A stretch of 13,724 nucleotides of DNA, from positions 1-13,724 of the forward strand of contig JAPLZH010000003.1 of NCBI GenBank assembly GCA_026395105.1, read 5' to 3'. The notes under the pieces are model-generated. The model saw nothing but the letters and a program-made list of their open reading frames with translations. It was not told the DNA's origin and did not search any database. Source of the DNA: Candidatus Tayloriibacteriota bacterium. GTDB taxonomy: Bacteria > Patescibacteriota > Minisyncoccia > Phycocordibacterales > PALSA-1337. Both the position numbers and the translations under genes were made by a program. Below, piece by piece: positions 13,464 through 13,724 of the stretch (position 1 is the first letter of the stretch; each line of letters starts with the position of its first letter).

Positions 13464-13520
13464 TGCCCTTAATTGGGCATTTTTGTTTTCCTCTAAGCCG
13501 AGGAGGCACTATGTCCAAGC

Positions 13521-13572
13521 ATGGTCATAGCCAGGAAAGGCCTATTTGTAAGCCTCTTTTGGCTATGACCAT
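13521..13572. repeat. Long hairpin upstream of the target gene
   Basis: A perfect 13-base inverted repeat, ATGGTCATAGCCA (13521-13533) and TGGCTATGACCAT (13560-13572), encloses a 26-base loop that has its own AGGC/GCCT pairing. There is no T-tract on either side, so it is not an intrinsic terminator. It would lie in the leader of the target mRNA, or between that gene and the IS30 element. Confidence 0.75.
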
Positions 13573-13655
13573 TTGCAAGTTAGGGAAGAACTAGCTACCT
13601 TTGAAGTAGGACAGTAGAATTAATGTATTAACAAAATAATTAATTTAATTGTCAT

Positions 13656-13724
13656 ATGAAATATCATCATTTGTCTTTTGGAGAGAGGTTTTGTATTGAG
13701 AAAATGTATAGCGCAGGATCTGCA
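13656..13724 (+). CDS. IS30-family transposase N-terminus (cut by window edge)
   Basis: Twenty-three codons from ATG 13656 run open to the edge: MKYHHLSFGERFCIEKMYSA followed by GSA. This matches the start of IS30-family transposases (M.Y..Lt..ER..I..l...G.s), the N-terminal helix-turn-helix with the conserved ER. The AT-rich leader before the ATG should contain the left end of the element. The imperfect CTAC/GTAG inverted repeat near 13595-13610 may belong to it, but no terminal repeat can be confirmed without the other end. The element would sit directly beside the DGR locus, facing away from it. Confidence 0.7.
   Translation, partial: MKYHHLSFGERFCIEKMYSAGSA

Noticed and set aside
12700..13594. 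Long + strand open frames opposite the target gene
   Set aside because: They are a side effect of GC-rich codons in the target. The minus frame has the family motifs, the VR in frame and a Shine-Dalgarno.
13627..13655. Possible target promoter on the minus strand (ATGACA, 17 bases, GTTAAT)
   Set aside because: It lies in an AT-rich stretch likely to be the IS30 leader, has a weak -10, and similar matches are expected by chance there.

Overview
The window looks like part of a Candidate Phyla Radiation genome, probably Parcubacteria/Nomurabacteria-like. This is inferred from the low-to-moderate GC content, the tightly packed unidirectional genes, a short RecO without a zinc finger, a glycyl-tRNA synthetase of the alpha2 type and an IsoRS carrying an extra domain. 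The standard code appears to be in use. No taxonomic marker is present, so this is a judgement from gene content only.

Left edge (1-230): the end of an open frame on the + strand resembles the C-terminus of an IS66-like transposase. The core block (228-11177) is a seven-gene minus-strand operon with gaps of 5-39 bases. In transcription order it holds ileS, recO, a large membrane-anchored surface protein, glyQS, an AI-2E/PerM-family membrane protein, metG and tatD. Three aminoacyl-tRNA synthetases dominate it. The IleRS contains a complete histidine-phosphatase domain inserted in its catalytic half.

Accessory block (11178-13724): this is a diversity-generating retroelement (DGR) locus. It contains a PemK/MazF-like toxin gene, a reverse transcriptase (RT) fragment with the DGR-type SQ motif and YADD, an Avd-like four-helix accessory gene, a 57-base template repeat (TR), and a target gene whose last codons form the 57-base variable repeat (VR). 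TR and VR differ at six positions, and every one is an adenine in the TR sense strand, which is the hallmark of DGR mutagenic retrohoming. The TR starts at the base after the target stop codon, so target and TR probably share one transcript that ends at a hairpin terminator inside the 3' end of avd.

The DGR looks rearranged. The RT has lost its N-terminal half, including the motif with the first catalytic aspartate. The avd gene is inverted relative to RT, TR and target. The two truncated-looking 5' ends meet beside a run of nine C. The target gene and TR form a GC-rich island in AT-rich surroundings. The right edge is the first 23 codons of an IS30-like transposase. The target could still be diversified by an RT acting in trans, or the locus could be a relic or an assembly join.
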